Shown: in pieces, positions 63,612 to 64,000 of the stretch
Position numbering within the stretch: the first letter of the stretch is position 1
Layout: every line of letters starts with the position of its first letter
Assembly: GCF_006715785.1 (NCBI RefSeq)
Contig: NZ_VFNX01000001.1
Location: 5,932,001-5,996,000 of the forward strand
Origin: Streptomyces puniciscabiei
GTDB taxonomy: Bacteria > Actinomycetota > Actinomycetes > Streptomycetales > Streptomycetaceae
DNA: 64,000 nt
Direction: 5' to 3'
Notes under the pieces: generated by a model
The model's database searches: none
Told to the model about the DNA's origin: nothing
The model's input: only the letters and a program-made list of their open reading frames with translations
Made by a program: the position numbers and the translations under genes

Positions 63612-64000
63612 GTGAGCAGCGAGAACGGGGCACCCCGGGCGGACGGGGACGGCGGGGCCGAAGGGGCGCCGCCGGAGCAGCTCGCGCTCATCCGGGAGAG
63701 CGTGCGGAAGGCGAAGGTGCCCCGGGCCAAGCCGCGGACCTGGCGGGGAGCCGCGCTCGCCCCGCACCTGCCCGTCGCCCGGGTACTGGTCGACAAGGGC
63801 GTCCTGCATCTCGACCGGTACTTCGACTACGCCGTGCCCGCGGACCTGGACGAGCAGGCCCAGCCCGGCGTGCGGGTCCGGGTGCGGTTCGGGGCCGGCC
63901 GGAGCCGGGTGCGCGAAGGGCGCCGCGAGGGTGGCGGGCTCATCGACGGATTCCTCGTCGAGCGGCGGGCCGAGTCCGACTACTCCGGGCCGCTGGCAGC
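63612..64000 (+). CDS. priA: Primosomal protein N' PriA, 5' part
   Basis: 129 residues from GTG 63612, cut by the window end. After a low-complexity start of about 30 residues comes the 3'-DNA-binding domain (LPVARVLVDKGVLHLDRYFDYAVPADL ... PGVRVRVRFGAG), which recognises nascent 3' ends at forks. The helicase core lies beyond the window. Actinobacterial PriA often lacks ATPase residues; that cannot be judged here. The context after metK and the promoter support the call. Confidence 0.9.
   Translation, partial: MSSENGAPRADGDGGAEGAPPEQLALIRESVRKAKVPRAKPRTWRGAALAPHLPVARVLVDKGVLHLDRYFDYAVPADLDEQAQPGVRVRVRFGAGRSRVREGRREGGGLIDGFLVERRAESDYSGPLA

Overview
The window is a GC-rich Streptomyces chromosome segment. 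Evidence: strongly GC-biased third positions, many GTG and some TTG starts, TANNNT-type -10 hexamers with several apparently leaderless genes, and a gene order (pgsA-patA-pimA ... pdxST-yebC-ruvCAB-yajC-secDF-apt-relA ... hisS ... rpsD ... alaS-ruvX-mltG-aroE-aroC-aroK-aroB-pepP-efp-nusB-bldD-pyrR-pyrB-pyrC-carA-carB-pyrD-pyrF-sIHF-gmk-rpoZ-coaBC-metK-priA) that I recognise as the conserved core of Streptomyces chromosomes. I saw no tRNA, rRNA, CRISPR, prophage or insertion sequence. This is a housekeeping region; novelty, if any, lies in regulatory sites, gaps and a few accessory genes.

Layout. 1-4219 (minus): a three-TM protein of unknown function and an EF-G-like GTPase. 4517-7250: phosphatidylinositol phosphate synthase, PIM acyltransferase and PIM mannosyltransferase in one overlapping operon. 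7251-8359: a non-coding tract built of degenerate GC repeats. 8360-13755: a membrane-anchored coiled-coil protein, pyridoxal phosphate synthase (pdxST), yebC and ruvCAB. 13944-18034: yajC-secD-secF-apt. 18035-18901: an 870-bp gap before relA. 21507-23722 (minus): a DUF349 protein and a secreted cyclophilin. 23893-25875: a metallo-beta-lactamase-fold hydrolase and hisS. 25920-29450 (minus): an ABC exporter and two-component pair, all overlapping by 4 bp. 29596-32586: VKOR-like protein, rarA and rpsD with a long structured leader. 32674-34881 (minus): an NB-ARC/TPR ATPase whose 3' end runs into a dispersed repeat. 35044-44639: two small envelope proteins, alaS, ruvX, mltG and the chorismate genes. 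44816-48036: a Pro-rich P-loop protein, a degenerate M24 peptidase homologue, efp and nusB. 48193-48696 (minus): bldD. 48950-58910: the de novo pyrimidine operon with an uncharacterised PH-like membrane protein inside it. 59211-64000: sIHF, gmk, rpoZ, coaBC, metK and the 5' end of priA.

The most coherent new observation is a shared promoter: TTGTCRGTG-N8-TANNNT, the actinobacterial LexA-independent DNA-damage promoter (RecA-NDp/PafBC type), occurs before ruvCAB (11433), rarA (30270) and, with an imperfect -10, priA (63582), and also before the unknown membrane-protein gene at the left end (minus strand, 1961-1939). This ties three fork-repair genes into one putative regulon and gives the unknown gene a testable role. 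Other points worth a look: a terminator-like attenuator in the rpsD leader, an M24 peptidase with three of five metal ligands changed, an EF-G paralogue without a canonical NKxD motif, a PyrR site over the pyrR ribosome-binding site, and two mini-ORFs in gaps (38526 and 58985).
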